Of a stretch of DNA of 64,000 bases, positions 47,562-59,100 are shown piece after piece. The stretch spans positions 19,404,228-19,468,227 of the forward strand of contig OZ023184.1 of NCBI GenBank assembly GCA_963995505.1, read 5' to 3'. Origin of the DNA: Hypericum androsaemum (Eukaryota > Streptophyta > Magnoliopsida > Malpighiales > Hypericaceae). The notes beneath the pieces were generated by a model. The model had not been told where the DNA came from, ran no database searches, and saw nothing but the letters and a program-made list of their open reading frames with translations. A program made the translations under genes and the position numbers. Numbering within the stretch: the stretch's first letter is position 1; each line of letters starts with the position of its first letter.

Positions 47562-50500
47562 GGGTTAAAAATACTTTAGTACTTTGTGTTATTAAAAATG
47601 GACACTTTGCACCTTGTGTTAAAGAAATACCCAAAAAGGTACCGTGTGTTTGTCTCTTTCTACCACACTTAATATTCCAATGATGACATGGATTATAAAT
47701 ATTCCATGTCATTTAAAATTGCCGACTAGGATTATAAATAAACAAAATTAAAAAATATGTTGTTATAATTTCAAAAGTCACCAACGAGATCAAGCCTTCT
47801 AAACCCTAACACCTCTTTTTAACTATGAAAAAAAATCCAATTCTTAATCCCTCTTTTATCTATTTTTTTCATGCAAAGAAGGCCATGTTTAGATGGTATC
47901 GCACACACAATAGCAAGCGTTCGTTCCAACACTTTACCAATTTGGGGTGACCAAATCAAACTGAAGTGTTTAAACATTTCAAATGTACCAAGAGATTATA
48001 ACTGTCGCAAGAATCCAAATATATCAAATGATCATATCACCTAACTAAAACCTATCGATTGTTCCAACTGTCCAAAACAAATCTAACATACTGATTAATA
48101 TTTTACAGAACCTATCATCTAAGTTGCAGCACTTGTTGAGTTTGCAACTGATGTAGATGCTGATGTGCGAGAATTCTGCCTTTACATCCTTCGTTGCCAA
48201 TTTGTCTCTCCTGTTATTGCCGCTCCACAACTCCTACTATTGTGGCCTTCTTGCTTACATTTGCCACATCGCTTGATTCGTCCAACTCTTGATACCTTTG
48301 TTGGATGTGGAGGCTCGTCTACTCCTCGTTTTTGTAGCTTTTTTGGTCTCCCAGGCAGTTTTTTCACAATAGGTGGGTTGATGTCTGGTTGGTAGATACG
48401 GGCCATTCGTCCCTACTCGAAATGGGATTTAATTTGGGCGCATATGTAGCAATGAAAATCTCCCTGTAATCAGAATTTCAAAAGTTAGGAAAAAATATAT
48501 ATTGTGTCCAAATAGTTAAAAAACATCAATAAAATTGAAATATATACTTGCTATAGCATTTGTGCAAATAATCTTCTGGTAGCTCTCTATTAGAATGGAT
48601 TGTGGCGCATGCATGTACGCATAGAATGCCACTAATATCCCACATTCTGCAAGTACAGCTTCTAACTTTAAGGTCAACAACACATGCATGATGTCCATTG
48701 TCAACCTCAAACTTCAAATTTTCAGCTGGGTGGGAGCTCCAATCCCTTGACTTAGACTTTAAGTTGTGCAATTTCTTACTAACTTTTGGTCCAAACCTCC
48801 CATTGTGTTGCTTCATTCCCTCATACTGGATATGGTAGTGAGTCATGATCTTTTTGCGGTAGTATTCCATAAAAGATAACACGGGCAAATACCTCCCATC
48901 GAGTATCCAAACATTGAATGATTCGGCAACATTGTTGACAACTAGGTTAGTGTTACAACCTGCTCAAAAAATAATAAAATACTTAATCATTAGTTTAATA
49001 AATAATTTAAAATACTAATTTATCCATAAGCTTACCTTCTGAGAAGTGGGATCTTGACCAACAACTTGGATCACATCTCAAAAGCCAATCTGCAGCTTCT
49101 TGTCTATTTGGTAGGGCCCTCAATCTGTTCATGTATGTTTCAAATGCTCGCTTACTTCTAGTGTAGAAGGCAGCCTTGAATAAGTCTCTCAGTTCCTTGG
49201 CTTTAAACATTGGCTTAAAATTTTTGTACATATGTTGTACACATAGACGGTGCTCTTTTCCTGGCATTAATTGATCGAATACTATTTCGAGACCCTGTAA
49301 ATAAAATTTGAAGTCATAAGAAAGTCATAAAGTACAAAAGCCAGCAATAAGCAACATACCTTTTATCGATCGGATATGAAAATCCAACATGTGTCATCAA
49401 TGCTACCGAAGTCCTCAAATAATAAGCCCAAAAACCACTCCCAAGTTTTCTTACGCTCGGAATCGACCAAGGCAATTGCGAGAGGGTATAAACCATCATC
49501 ACCATCCCTAGCGACAGCAGATAATAGATGACCACCCATCTCCCCCTTTATGAAACAACCATCTAAACAAACAAATGGTCTGATGCCACTGAAATATCCT
49601 TGTTTTTGTATGCTGAAACACACATACATGTACTCAAACTTGTATGCAATCTGTTTTGGCATTCTACTGGACTCTCCTAGGCTCCCAATATCTATCTTAC
49701 TCCATTCAGACACATCTTGAGAGGTTTTGATGATGACTTTGGTGCCAATATTTGCATCGATCAATCTCTCGCCATACTCTCTTAACCTAACATATTGTTT
49801 CCTAGCATCCCCCTCAAGTTACTTCCTGACCTTGTTTCTTGTCCTCTCACATTTCTTCCTCGACATATTTACTTTCAATATCGACTCAACCCTCTCCTTC
49901 ATCTTAGAAATTTCCCATTCAAGATGATTTTTAATCTCGTTAAAGAACTTCTTAGCTATGAATGTTGAATTCACTAGATTTCCACCAAATACATAATCAC
50001 ACTTATGAACAGGATTCCAAGTTTTGATCTAAAATGTATCACTACCCATGTATTAACTAGCATGAATCTTGAAACCACAAGCTTTCTCACATACAGCAGT
50101 CACTTCCTTACTTGTATTCTTCTTAAAAACAAAACTCAACTCCCACCTCAAGCACCATTCTTTTAGTGCATCCCTAAAAACATATCTGTCTTTGAATAAC
50201 ATTCCTAAGCCTAATCTAGTCTTATCAAATCCCCCAACTTCTTCAAACTCAGGAAACTTAACATTCTCATCACCACTATCATAAATCTGTTCAGTCACAA
50301 GTTCTGTCTCACGACCAGGATCAAAGTAAAAGTCCTTCAATTCTTCACAGTTCTGTTTATTGAACTCACTCAAATGTTGTCCAACGTCAAATAATTCATC
50401 ATTAACCCAAACTGAATTAAATAAAGAGTTACTCCAATCAAACTCACTAGCTTCATCACTCTCATCAACTTCCATATCTTGGATGGGGACAGCTTCTTCA

Positions 50501-51408
50501 CTCAAACGAACAACTTCTTCACGCTCCACTTCAGCCATATAAACATGGAGAATCCCTTCACCACTATGCTCTTCTAACATTTGCATCACTTCATTGTCAC
50601 TAACGATCTTAACATAAGGATCATCGGCTACAACCCCTAGTTTCCTATACCACATACTGAACTTGTCAAATTTCAGCCCCACAAAAACTGCATGTATGTC
50701 GTAAAAACACAACCTATCTACATTCACGTTTTTAACTACAACTTATTCGCCTCCAATGTAGCTCTTTAATGGATTTAATACCCATTGGCCACCATAATGA
50801 TGAACCAACGTCACCTTCTCCATCACTGCATCATTCAGGACAACATAATATCAACAAAAAATTAAGCAAATCTGAAGTAGACAATCCCTAAAAAATTATC
50901 AGACAGTAGCAAAAAAAAAGACTTTCCCACAATATTCCAAAGCCTCGAAGAAACTATTTTCAGAGTTTTAAAACCCCAAGTTTATTTATCTGCAAGACAA
51001 GAAAAATTACTTACAGTGTGATGGTTGATCGCACTTTTGACTCTCTGTTTACTTCGATTTGGAGGAGGACATTTTGAAAAGTACTGGGGAGAAGGTGACG
51101 AGAGCTAGGGATTGAATTTTCTTTGTAAAGGAAGGGTTAGGGTTTTTGTTCTTGGAAGGAGGCGTTAGGCTTCTCCTGTACGTGACTTTTAGGCTTCTAT
51201 TTGTAGTGACATATTTTTTAATTTTTTATTATTTATAATCCTAGTCATCAATTTTAAATGACATGGAATATTTATAATCCATGTCATCGCTGGAATATTA
51301 AGTGTGGTGAAAAGAGACAAACACATGGTACCTTTTTGGGAGTTTCTTTAACACAAAGTGCAAAGTGTCTATTTCTAATAACACAAGGTACTAAAGTGTC
51401 TTTAACCC
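47562..51408 (-). mobile_element. Full-length Mutator-like element (MULE) with its own transposase gene
   Basis: Inverted ends of about 220 bp start GGGTTAAAAATACTTTAGTA and end CTAAAGTGTCTTTAACCC. The exact 9-bp duplication TAATAATAA flanks them at 47553-47561 and 51409-51417. The 3847-bp element carries a minus-strand MuDR-type transposase. The terminal core (CTTTAGTACTTTGTGTTATT) resembles that of the shorter MULEs in this window, so a relative of this element may have mobilised them. Confidence 0.93.
48182..50823 (-). pseudogene. MuDR-type transposase with five in-frame stop codons
   Basis: Reading begins at MEKVTLVHHYGGQW (50823). A MuDR N-terminal domain follows (GMLFKDRYVFRDALKEW). 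The catalytic MULE domain has VCLDGCFIKG with the first D, then WIFISDR with the second. After an intron (49357-49298) comes LCVQHMYKNFKPMFK. A SWIM zinc finger (CTCRMWDISGILCVHACA, C-x-C...C-x-H) follows in the next exon, and a zinc knuckle (CGKCKQEGHNSRSC) in the last. Stops are at 50743-50745, 50053-50055, 50029-50031, 49819-49821 and 49363-49365. At least four fall where the family has Gln, for example ISDRQKG read as a stop. The domain set is complete, but the gene cannot make a full protein. Confidence 0.88.
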
Positions 51409-51477
51409 TAATAATAATGTATACACTTTAGTTGTAAAAAAAAGCAATGTCAATGAATTTTTGACATAAAGATAGTG

Positions 51478-51800
51478 CAAGGATAATATCTTAGGTTAAG
51501 ATTAATAACTTGCTAAGTATGTGGTGATATATTTTTTTTTCCAGACCACATGTCGATTAATTCAGGTTCAAGTTAGGTCACATCTTTGAAAGACGGCAAA
51601 TTCTCCCAACAAGTATTTAATAATGATGCGTTTTCAAAGATTCGAACTTGAAACCTCTTGATTGATCTCGAACATTGCTTTTATCAATTGATTTAAGTAC
51701 TTGTTGGTATATGATGATATATATCTAATTCAATTAAGAGTTTCTTCAAAATATAAAGGATAAGTGATGCAACTTATATACTATTGATTATGGTAATAAA
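51478..51800. repeat. Left copy of a direct repeat shared with 55.5-55.65 kb
   Basis: The sequence ATCTTAGGTTAAGATTAATA, then ACTTGCTAAGT and GGTGATATAT, occurs here and at 55513-55570. Both copies lead into a minisatellite with ATTAAGAGTTTCC and ATTATGGTAATAAATAAAA. This suggests a local segmental duplication, later filled by TEs. Confidence 0.65.
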
Positions 51801-51804
51801 TAAA

Positions 51805-52233
51805 AGGGTAAATTACTCTCAGGTCTCTACTATATAGTAAAATAAATAATTTGGTCCTTGTATTTCAAAAATATAAGTAGCCGTCCTATAGTTTGATTTT
51901 ATTATACTCTCAGGTCCCTCGTCGACGCCATCGATGTGTTATTATATTTTTTCAAGTAAATGACTATTATGCCCTTATAATAAAAAAATTAAAAATTATC
52001 TCCTCCCTCCTCCTCAACTCCCACCACCCACCTCCTCTTATAATTTTTAATATTTTTATTAGAAGGGCATAACATTTATTTCTTTTATTAAAATATAATA
52101 AAATGATCGATGATGTCGGCAGGACCCGAGAATAATAAAATTAAATTACGGAAACGGCTACATGTATTTCCGAAATACATGGACAAAATCGTCTATTTGA
52201 CGATACCCTAGGGACCCGAGGATAACTTATCCT
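51805..52233. mobile_element. Small MULE-type MITE
   Basis: The inverted ends of about 115 bp start AGGGTAAATTACTCTCAGGT and, as the complement of the right end, AGGATAAGTTATCCTCGGGT. Both then contain GATTTTATTATACTCTCAGG-like blocks. They belong to the same lineage as the MULE at 5092-9544. The target duplication is imperfect: AATAAA is shared. It inserted into the minisatellite. Confidence 0.7.
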
Positions 52234-52492
52234 GAATAAAGCGATTAAGCGTTTCCAAATTTAAGGACCTATAGATTATTGTAGATTATGGTATGTATAA
52301 ACCAATTAAGAAATTCCAAATATAAAGGTCTATTTATTGCTTAAATAGATAAAACAATTAAGAGTTTACGAATATAAAAGCCTAGTGATTATGGAATAGA
52401 CAAATCAATTAAGAGTTTTTTAATATAAATTTCTACTGAATATGGTAAAGATAAACCAATTAAGATTTTCTACATATAAAAGTCTATTGATT
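52234..52492. repeat. Minisatellite with ATTAAGAGTTTCCAAATATA units
   Basis: Units of about 55 bp (AAACCAATTAAGA(G/A)TTTC, TATAAAGGTCTATT) recur here, left of 51.8 kb, and again at 55.18-55.22 and 55.6-55.79 kb. The LINE and MULE interrupt what was one array. Confidence 0.7.
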
Positions 52493-55171
52493 TTTTTTGG
52501 AAGTGGAGGGGCAAAAACTCATAAATATATAAATAAAATGACCAATTACAATCTATTAAGTGCAAAACCCCCTCTCGGCCTCTTGTGAGGTTGCGACCGT
52601 CGGCCTCCTCAAAATCCTATCACGAGAAAATCCAGTGGGAAAAATCTATGATAGGAAAAAAGTATCTCGGGAAAAAAAGTCCCCATTGATGTTTGATGTA
52701 TCGCATAACCTGACCTTACACCGTCACTAGGTAATACATCTCGAGAAGAAAAAAATCTCCCCTTGGCTCCAATGCCATCGACACCTCTAGATAAATGAGT
52801 ATATCAGGGAAGACTAACTCCCTGCAAATCGTCCAAGTACACATCAATACAAAAGTCCGAAGGGGCATAAAAAATAACATACTCAAAGAAAAACTCGAGA
52901 GCAAGCTTGGATAACACATCCGCTACCCGATTTCTCTCACGCCAGTTATGTTGAAAATTAATCTCCCAGTTCTTTGCTAGTAGCTCCATTGCCCTAGATA
53001 TGAGAGTAGCCAGGGGGTGGGCTCAGTCAATAGGTAGTCCGATGCAGAGATTGGCCAGAGACGAGTGCACCTCCACCAGGATCCTCCTAAACTCCCTCTC
53101 TCAAGCCAGCTCAAGCCCAAGGATCAAAGCTCAGAGCTCAGCAGCCAAGGACTACGTCAGACTGACCATAATATCAAAGAGGGGCTTCAGTCTGCCCACT
53201 AGGATCTTTGTAATTATCTTATAAAGAATACTACAGAGACTAATGGGCCAGAACTGAGTCAGTGACTCAGGCGTAGGGACTTTAAGGATAAGAGTGATCA
53301 AGGTAGTGTTCAGGTGAGAAGGGAGACGACTACTATGGAAGAACTCCTGGACCTGAACACACACCGAATCACAACAACCTCCCATCAATTATGGAAGAAG
53401 ACGGTTTGGTAGCCATCCTCACCTAGGGCTAGGAGTGAGCATTTAACCTGACTCAGATTCGAATAATTTTCTATACAGATTCAAATTTGGATTATTCAAA
53501 CTTTTTAGTTCGGATTCAGATTCAGATATTAAAAAAATTAGTTTGGATATCCGAACTATCCGAACTAATATTGGGCGTGGGCTTGGGCTTACAAATATCT
53601 CCTTCCTTTTATCTCTGGTCTCTTTTTGCCTTAAAAAAATCTTTGGACCCTTATTCTCTTTATCTCCTTCCTTTTTCTTTATCCGAACTATTACCTTTTG
53701 CTTGCTTTATTGTAATTTGGATAATTTTTTAAGTTATTTAGTTTGAATAAATTAGTGGATGACCAGTCGTTTAGTAATTTAAATAGTTCGAATTATCCGA
53801 ATCCGAAAAAAGTTTGAATTTTTAGATTTGGATAATTCGTTATTCAGATTCGGACTCAGATAGTAAAATATCCAATTCAGATAGTTCATAGTTTGAAATT
53901 CAGATAGTTTGGATTCGGACTATCTGGATGGTCACTCATACCTGGGACCTTATAGGGCCCCATCTGGAACAAACCATCACAGATCTTAGCACGGGATACC
54001 GGGCTACACAGGTCAGATAGTATGCTGTTCTCCAAGGTAGGAAAGCCATTCTAGAACGGGAAGGCCAGTCGGGATGGCTCCGCCTCAGAGTATAGACGCC
54101 GAAAGTGATCTGATCAATAGCCAAGGAGCAGAGGGAGTCCTGGTCCTAAAGTCACTCACCTTCAGGGAGAGGAGACCACACACCCGATTCGTATGCCGAT
54201 GGACAATAGTCGAGGTATGAAAGAAACTGATGTTATAGTCTCCATCTGCTCATTAGACTTCTGCGTCCAAAGGAGCGCTTCCTAATCAAGGATACCTTCC
54301 AACTTAATAGATAGCTTATCCTCTTGCCGGAGCTGACCACACGTAACACCAGCCTCTAGGAACCTCTGAACACTCTCAAGTCTGGCAATACATATATCCT
54401 TAGATCAGAGGATATTCCCAAATACCTCCCAATTCTACTCACATAGACCCGGGGTGAGGGACTCTGATCCACTGCTAGTCAGAGAGGGCTTTGGCCTCAG
54501 GGTGTCAAAGAAAGGCATGGAGTCAGAGTGAAGCAGTTAGACATCATGGAAGTGGAAGGGACTCTCCCTCCTACTACCCCCCACTCGGCCGAAGCTTAAG
54601 GAGGATCGGGAAGTAGCCAGAGGCCACCAGTGGCAGCTGCCTGACTACTGCCTCTGATCAGTCTAAATACCAATCCTCATTGCACAAGACACGATCAAGG
54701 CGCTTGGAGATCCGGGTGGACCTCTCATGACCGCGAGCCCAAGTGAACCTTGGCCCCAGAAATCCAACATCAATGAGGCCTAAGGCATTAATGTGCTCCG
54801 CAAAGCGCATATTCTGGTATGAGAGGCCTCTCGAGCCCCCTTGTCGCTCATCGAGGGATCGAATGTCATTGAAGTTACCTTCAAGGATCCGAGGTCCAAT
54901 GATGGTGGCACCGAGGGCAATAAGCCGATCCCACAAGTCTTGTCGCTCAGTAGGTATGTGGCTGGCGTAAACGACAGCGAGATGGAAGGTCTCCTGATGG
55001 TTGCTGACACTCGCCAGAATAAACTAGGTGTCTCAAACCCGGATGGAGAGCTGAACAGTGGGTTCATTCCAGATGAGCCAAATGCCCCCACTATGCCTGG
55101 ACGCCTCGACGCGCTCGACATTCAAGAAGCCCAAGCGCTGGCAAACCTTATCAGCTTTGTTCCTCGAGATT
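52493..55171 (-). mobile_element. Decayed LINE in minus orientation, with a hAT MITE inside
   Basis: Order on the minus strand fits a LINE. At 55171-54660 is an endonuclease-like region (CQRLGFLNVERVEASRHSGG, GNFNDIRSLDER, LIDVGFLGPRFTWARG). At about 54000-53160 is the reverse transcriptase (LFQMGPYKVPG, LITLILKVPTPE, PISLCSILYKIITK). At 52990-52800 is RNase H (NWEINFQHNWRERNRVADVL). A T-run at 52492-52499 is the poly(A) tail. The flanks read AAAAGTCTATTGATT and AAAAATCTATTTATT, a possible 15-bp duplication, though the minisatellite repeats could mimic it. Frames are broken throughout. It is the same family as the remnants at 3.9-4.7 kb. Confidence 0.8.
53430..53940. mobile_element. hAT-type MITE inserted in the LINE reverse transcriptase
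   Basis: The ends are TAGGAGTGAGCAT and, as the complement of the right end, TATGAGTGACCAT. They are flanked by an imperfect 8-bp duplication, CCTAGGGC (53422-53429) and CCTGGGAC (53941-53948). Removing the 511 bp joins the frame MGPYKVPG to EDGYQTVFFH, the expected RT sequence. The interior has repeated GATTCGGA(T/C)-type words and no gene. Confidence 0.8.
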
Positions 55172-55240
55172 AAAAATCTATTTATTGTTATGGTATAAAT
55201 AAAACAACTTAGAGTTTTCACAAAATAAGAAAAAAATGGA

Positions 55241-55381
55241 TTGAGGACGTCAGCGAGGAACCCAAAAGTATAATAAAACCAAACTACAAAGACTTTTTAA
55301 TTTATTCTGAAAATATAGTAGATGAGAAACGAATATGCCAAATGCCAGATTCCTGAAAGTAATTTACCCAAAAATATAAGA
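55241..55381. mobile_element. Solitary right end of a MULE
   Basis: It contains GACGTCAGCGAGGAACCC, AGTATAATAAAACCAAACTA and, at the edge, AGTAATTTACCC. This is the right-end layout of the MULE lineage of 5.1-9.5 kb. The matching left end is not seen; the left end at 51.8 kb already pairs with 52.2 kb. Confidence 0.6.
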
Positions 55382-55860
55382 AAAAATATATTGTTAAATT
55401 AATATTCTCATGACCCAAAAAGTCAGGTAAAGGTGTAACATTTTTTAATAAAATAATGATCCTTGTAATGTCCAGACCGCCCCCAGTTGGACGGTGATAG
55501 ACTGATAGTTGAAGGATTATATCTTAGGTTAAGATTAATAACTTGCTAAGTGTTTGGTGATATATCTAAACTAATTATATTTTTTTTTCCAAATGTAAAG
55601 GGTAAGTGCTGCAATTTATAGGATATTGATTATGGTAATAAATAAAACAATTAAGAGTTTCCATATATACAAATCTATTGATTACGGCATAGATGTTTAT
55701 ACCAATTAAGAATTTCCAAATATAATAACTATGGAATGGACAAAGTACAAACCAATTAAGAGTTTCCATATATAAAGGTCTATTTGTCCGGACCATTCTG
55801 CCCCCAAGTTGGCCCTCCCTACCCTCTCTCTTCTTCTCCTCCTCTCCTCCAAGTACTCTC

Positions 55861-55867
55861 TATAAAT
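55861..55867 (+). promoter_or_regulatory. TATA box of the NPF gene, with a duplicate at 55938
   Basis: TATAAAT lies 176 bp upstream of a candidate start codon (56037). The segment CTCTATAAATTCT, then CCCTACCCT, occurs twice, at about 55857 and 55935, so the core promoter seems duplicated in tandem. Which copy is used cannot be told from sequence. Confidence 0.5.
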
Positions 55868-56138
55868 TCTCCCCTACCCTCTCCTAAACTCTTCTCTTCC
55901 AATAACAAGCATCTTAAACAAAATAAAAAATAAACTCTATAAATTCTTCCCTACCCTTTGCTTGCTCTTCACAAAAATATCCCAAAAGGGTCCAACCCAA
56001 TTGCTTGCACTAATCTCAATTCCCAATAAACAAAAAATGGCGGGTCTCCTTGCTTTGCCTCTTCCCTTCCTTCCTTTTGCAAATGATATAATCAACCTTA
56101 CACATTTTTTGTGCTCCCACTTGTGTATGTTTGTGTAG

Positions 56139-59100
56139 GAGCAAGAGCAGCAGCTGACCAGATGGGACGGGTACGTGGACTGGAGAGGCAAGCCCGCGAT
56201 CCGAGGCCGCCATGGTGGCATGTTGGCAGCCTCTTTCGTACTAGGTACGTAACGATGATCTTTACATACCAAGTGAATTTCCAATCAACCTTTTTTTTAA
56301 ACTATAACGCATAGTGGCTGGATTTTTTGTATCGTTGACGGGGTTCGTATCGACAGTGTTGGAGATATTGGAGAACCTGGCCTTCTTGGCGAACGCGAGC
56401 AACTTGGTGATATACCTGCTGGAGTACATGCACATGTCTCCATCCAAATCGGCGAACAACGTCACAAACTTCATGGGAACGGCTTTCCTCTTGGCCCTTC
56501 TTGGTGGCTTCCTATCCGACGCTTTTCTAACCACTTTCCATGTTTACCTCATCAGCGCCTCCACCGAATTCCTGGTAAACATTCATTAATCTCTCACCTA
56601 ACTTCAGTTAATTACACAACTCATAATCTGATCAATTGTTTAATTGCCTTCCTTATTGACGATCCAAGTATAATCTCATCTCTAGGTTTGTATTACTTTC
56701 CTTGATTAATACCCACTTTGGCCCTTTATAATCTCAGTATTGACTTTGTACCTTTCTTTAAGCATTAGTCCCTTTATAATCATACCAATAGTTAGACGAC
56801 ATATTTTGTTGAACCAGATCTAGTTTAATCAAGCAGTTTTGAGTTCGAATAATCGGAAATGCAGTATTGGTGTTATCATCCAAAAGTCATAACTGGGTCG
56901 GAACTAAATTAGTTGGTTCGGCATGTGTATGAATACGAGATGGTTTTCAACTAAAGATACTACATGGACCCATTTATGATATAGTTGGATTGATACTTTG
57001 TTTTCTCTTTAAATTGTTTTTTGTGGTTATTTAATGAAGCTACTAATTGATATGGCCAATAAATTGGGGAAGAAGATAAAGGTGAAGTTTGCCCAAAGGG
57101 CTAGGGCTAGGGAAAAGCTGTTGGAGAACCAATAGGGGCCAAGTCCTCTTTATTAGTTCAACTTGTGACTTAGCGTTGCTTTACTGATAGATAGCCACTT
57201 GACCAATTGGGCCAGCTTCTCTCCCTCTTTTTCCTTTTTCGAGTTTCTAGTTTGCAATAATTGGGTCGATTTATTTTTGGGAAATTCCAAAAATTAGGAG
57301 TAGGATGGCAAGCACTATTATTAAATTAGTTTTGAAACCCAGAAGAAAACAAATAAATTATGAACATAGAAAAGAAAAGAAAAGAAAATGGAAATGGAAA
57401 TCATCTGAAGTTCAAATGGGGTTGCTTCATGCTTGCTTATCAGAGTCCACGTTTGTAGGCGCATCCAGTGATAGTGTCTTGGGTGATGCATGAAATTCAT
57501 GGAAATCCCAATTAGATAATGTTACAAAATTTGTTATTATTACATATATATTTATATTCTACTTATATTTATATTGGCACCTAAAAATTTTAGTAGTTTT
57601 CTCCACAAATATGATTTGATATATAAATATATTCATATTCTCTTTTAAATTTTATTAAAATAATCAATAATTTAAATATTCTCACTTGTTATGAAAAACT
57701 ATAATAAATTAATTGGCTGACGGTTCTTATCATTGAATTCTTCTAGGAAAATAAAATAACGAATCTTCGTTATCGGGCCAGCGGTCTAGAAAAGAAAACC
57801 ATATTTTTATCCATAATAATAGACTTTATTGATGCCATTGTCTCATTTACTATCCTTAGTTTTATATTATGCTTCAAGCTCCGTTGAAAATTCTTGTTGA
57901 TTGGACCACTAATTCCGTTGACTTTAGTGGATGGTACCCTAAATTCACTAAAAAAATATAATCAGGGTGGCAAAATATTTTTAAAAACTCAATTGCAGAA
58001 GAATAAAAAACTTCGTTTCATCTATGACCATAAGTTTCTATGGAAAAATTTATTATTCCTTTTCGGTGGTACGTACACGCAGAAGTAGTGATAAGTTATC
58101 AACTTCTAGGAAAAATAATGTTTTTAAATAAATTCCCAACTCCACTAGTTTCGAGGCGTCTTTAGCCGGAGGAACCATGTGGGTGTTGGTTAGGAATGGC
58201 TAGGCATAAGCATTTAATCGATACCACATGAGAATTCCTTTTTTATTTTTTGCAAGTTGTATATAAAATGACAAGAAGAAATTATAGGATAAAGGCATAA
58301 AAGGCAATAGATTATTTGACCTAAGAATAGATTAATCGACATTTTTTATTGCAATGCCAATTTTAAAAATATCTCATCATCAACATAATTTGGAGCACAA
58401 AAATGTGACCAATAAAAAAAGAGTTATCCAAATTTTCAGACCCCCTTAGGTGTAATTGTTTGTCTCGTGTGGCCAATAGGACAAGAGGGAACTGCCCTTT
58501 CACTCTCCCAGGTCAATTTAGACATCGATGTCTCTCTTTGTCTTTTTTGTTCTTCTTTCTCTGGTTTAATTTCTGGAGCCATTATATGTCTTTTCTGTTT
58601 CAGTGTCTTTGATTTTTAAACCTAATCGCCACCTCTCAGGTGCCACCCGTCCTTAGCTCCCATGGACCACGTAATACATTCCCTTATATGATTTTGAGGC
58701 AATTTTGATCTGACATAAATGGGCACTTTTGGTAGGGCTGAGATATGGTTGCATCCACTTATATATTGACAATAGGCCAAGGAAAGAAGGGATTAGTGTG
58801 ATACTTCATTTCATTTAACTTATTAATATCAATATTTTTTTTTCTAGCACATATCTTGAAAAAAATTTAATGTAAATCATATTTGACCAAGTATAATATC
58901 ATGATGGGTGACTTCCTGATAAGTTTTTGAAATACGTGTGAGTAAGGACAAATCACACTAGAAAAGACTTGATCTGTGAAGATAATCAGTCAGATCACAT
59001 GATATTACAGTTAGATATTGGAGTTTTGGTTGATGAGCTCCCCTGGTTAGTTTGGAGAAGAGTGGGTACAACCACTTGAAATGCCAGGGTTCCACACGTT

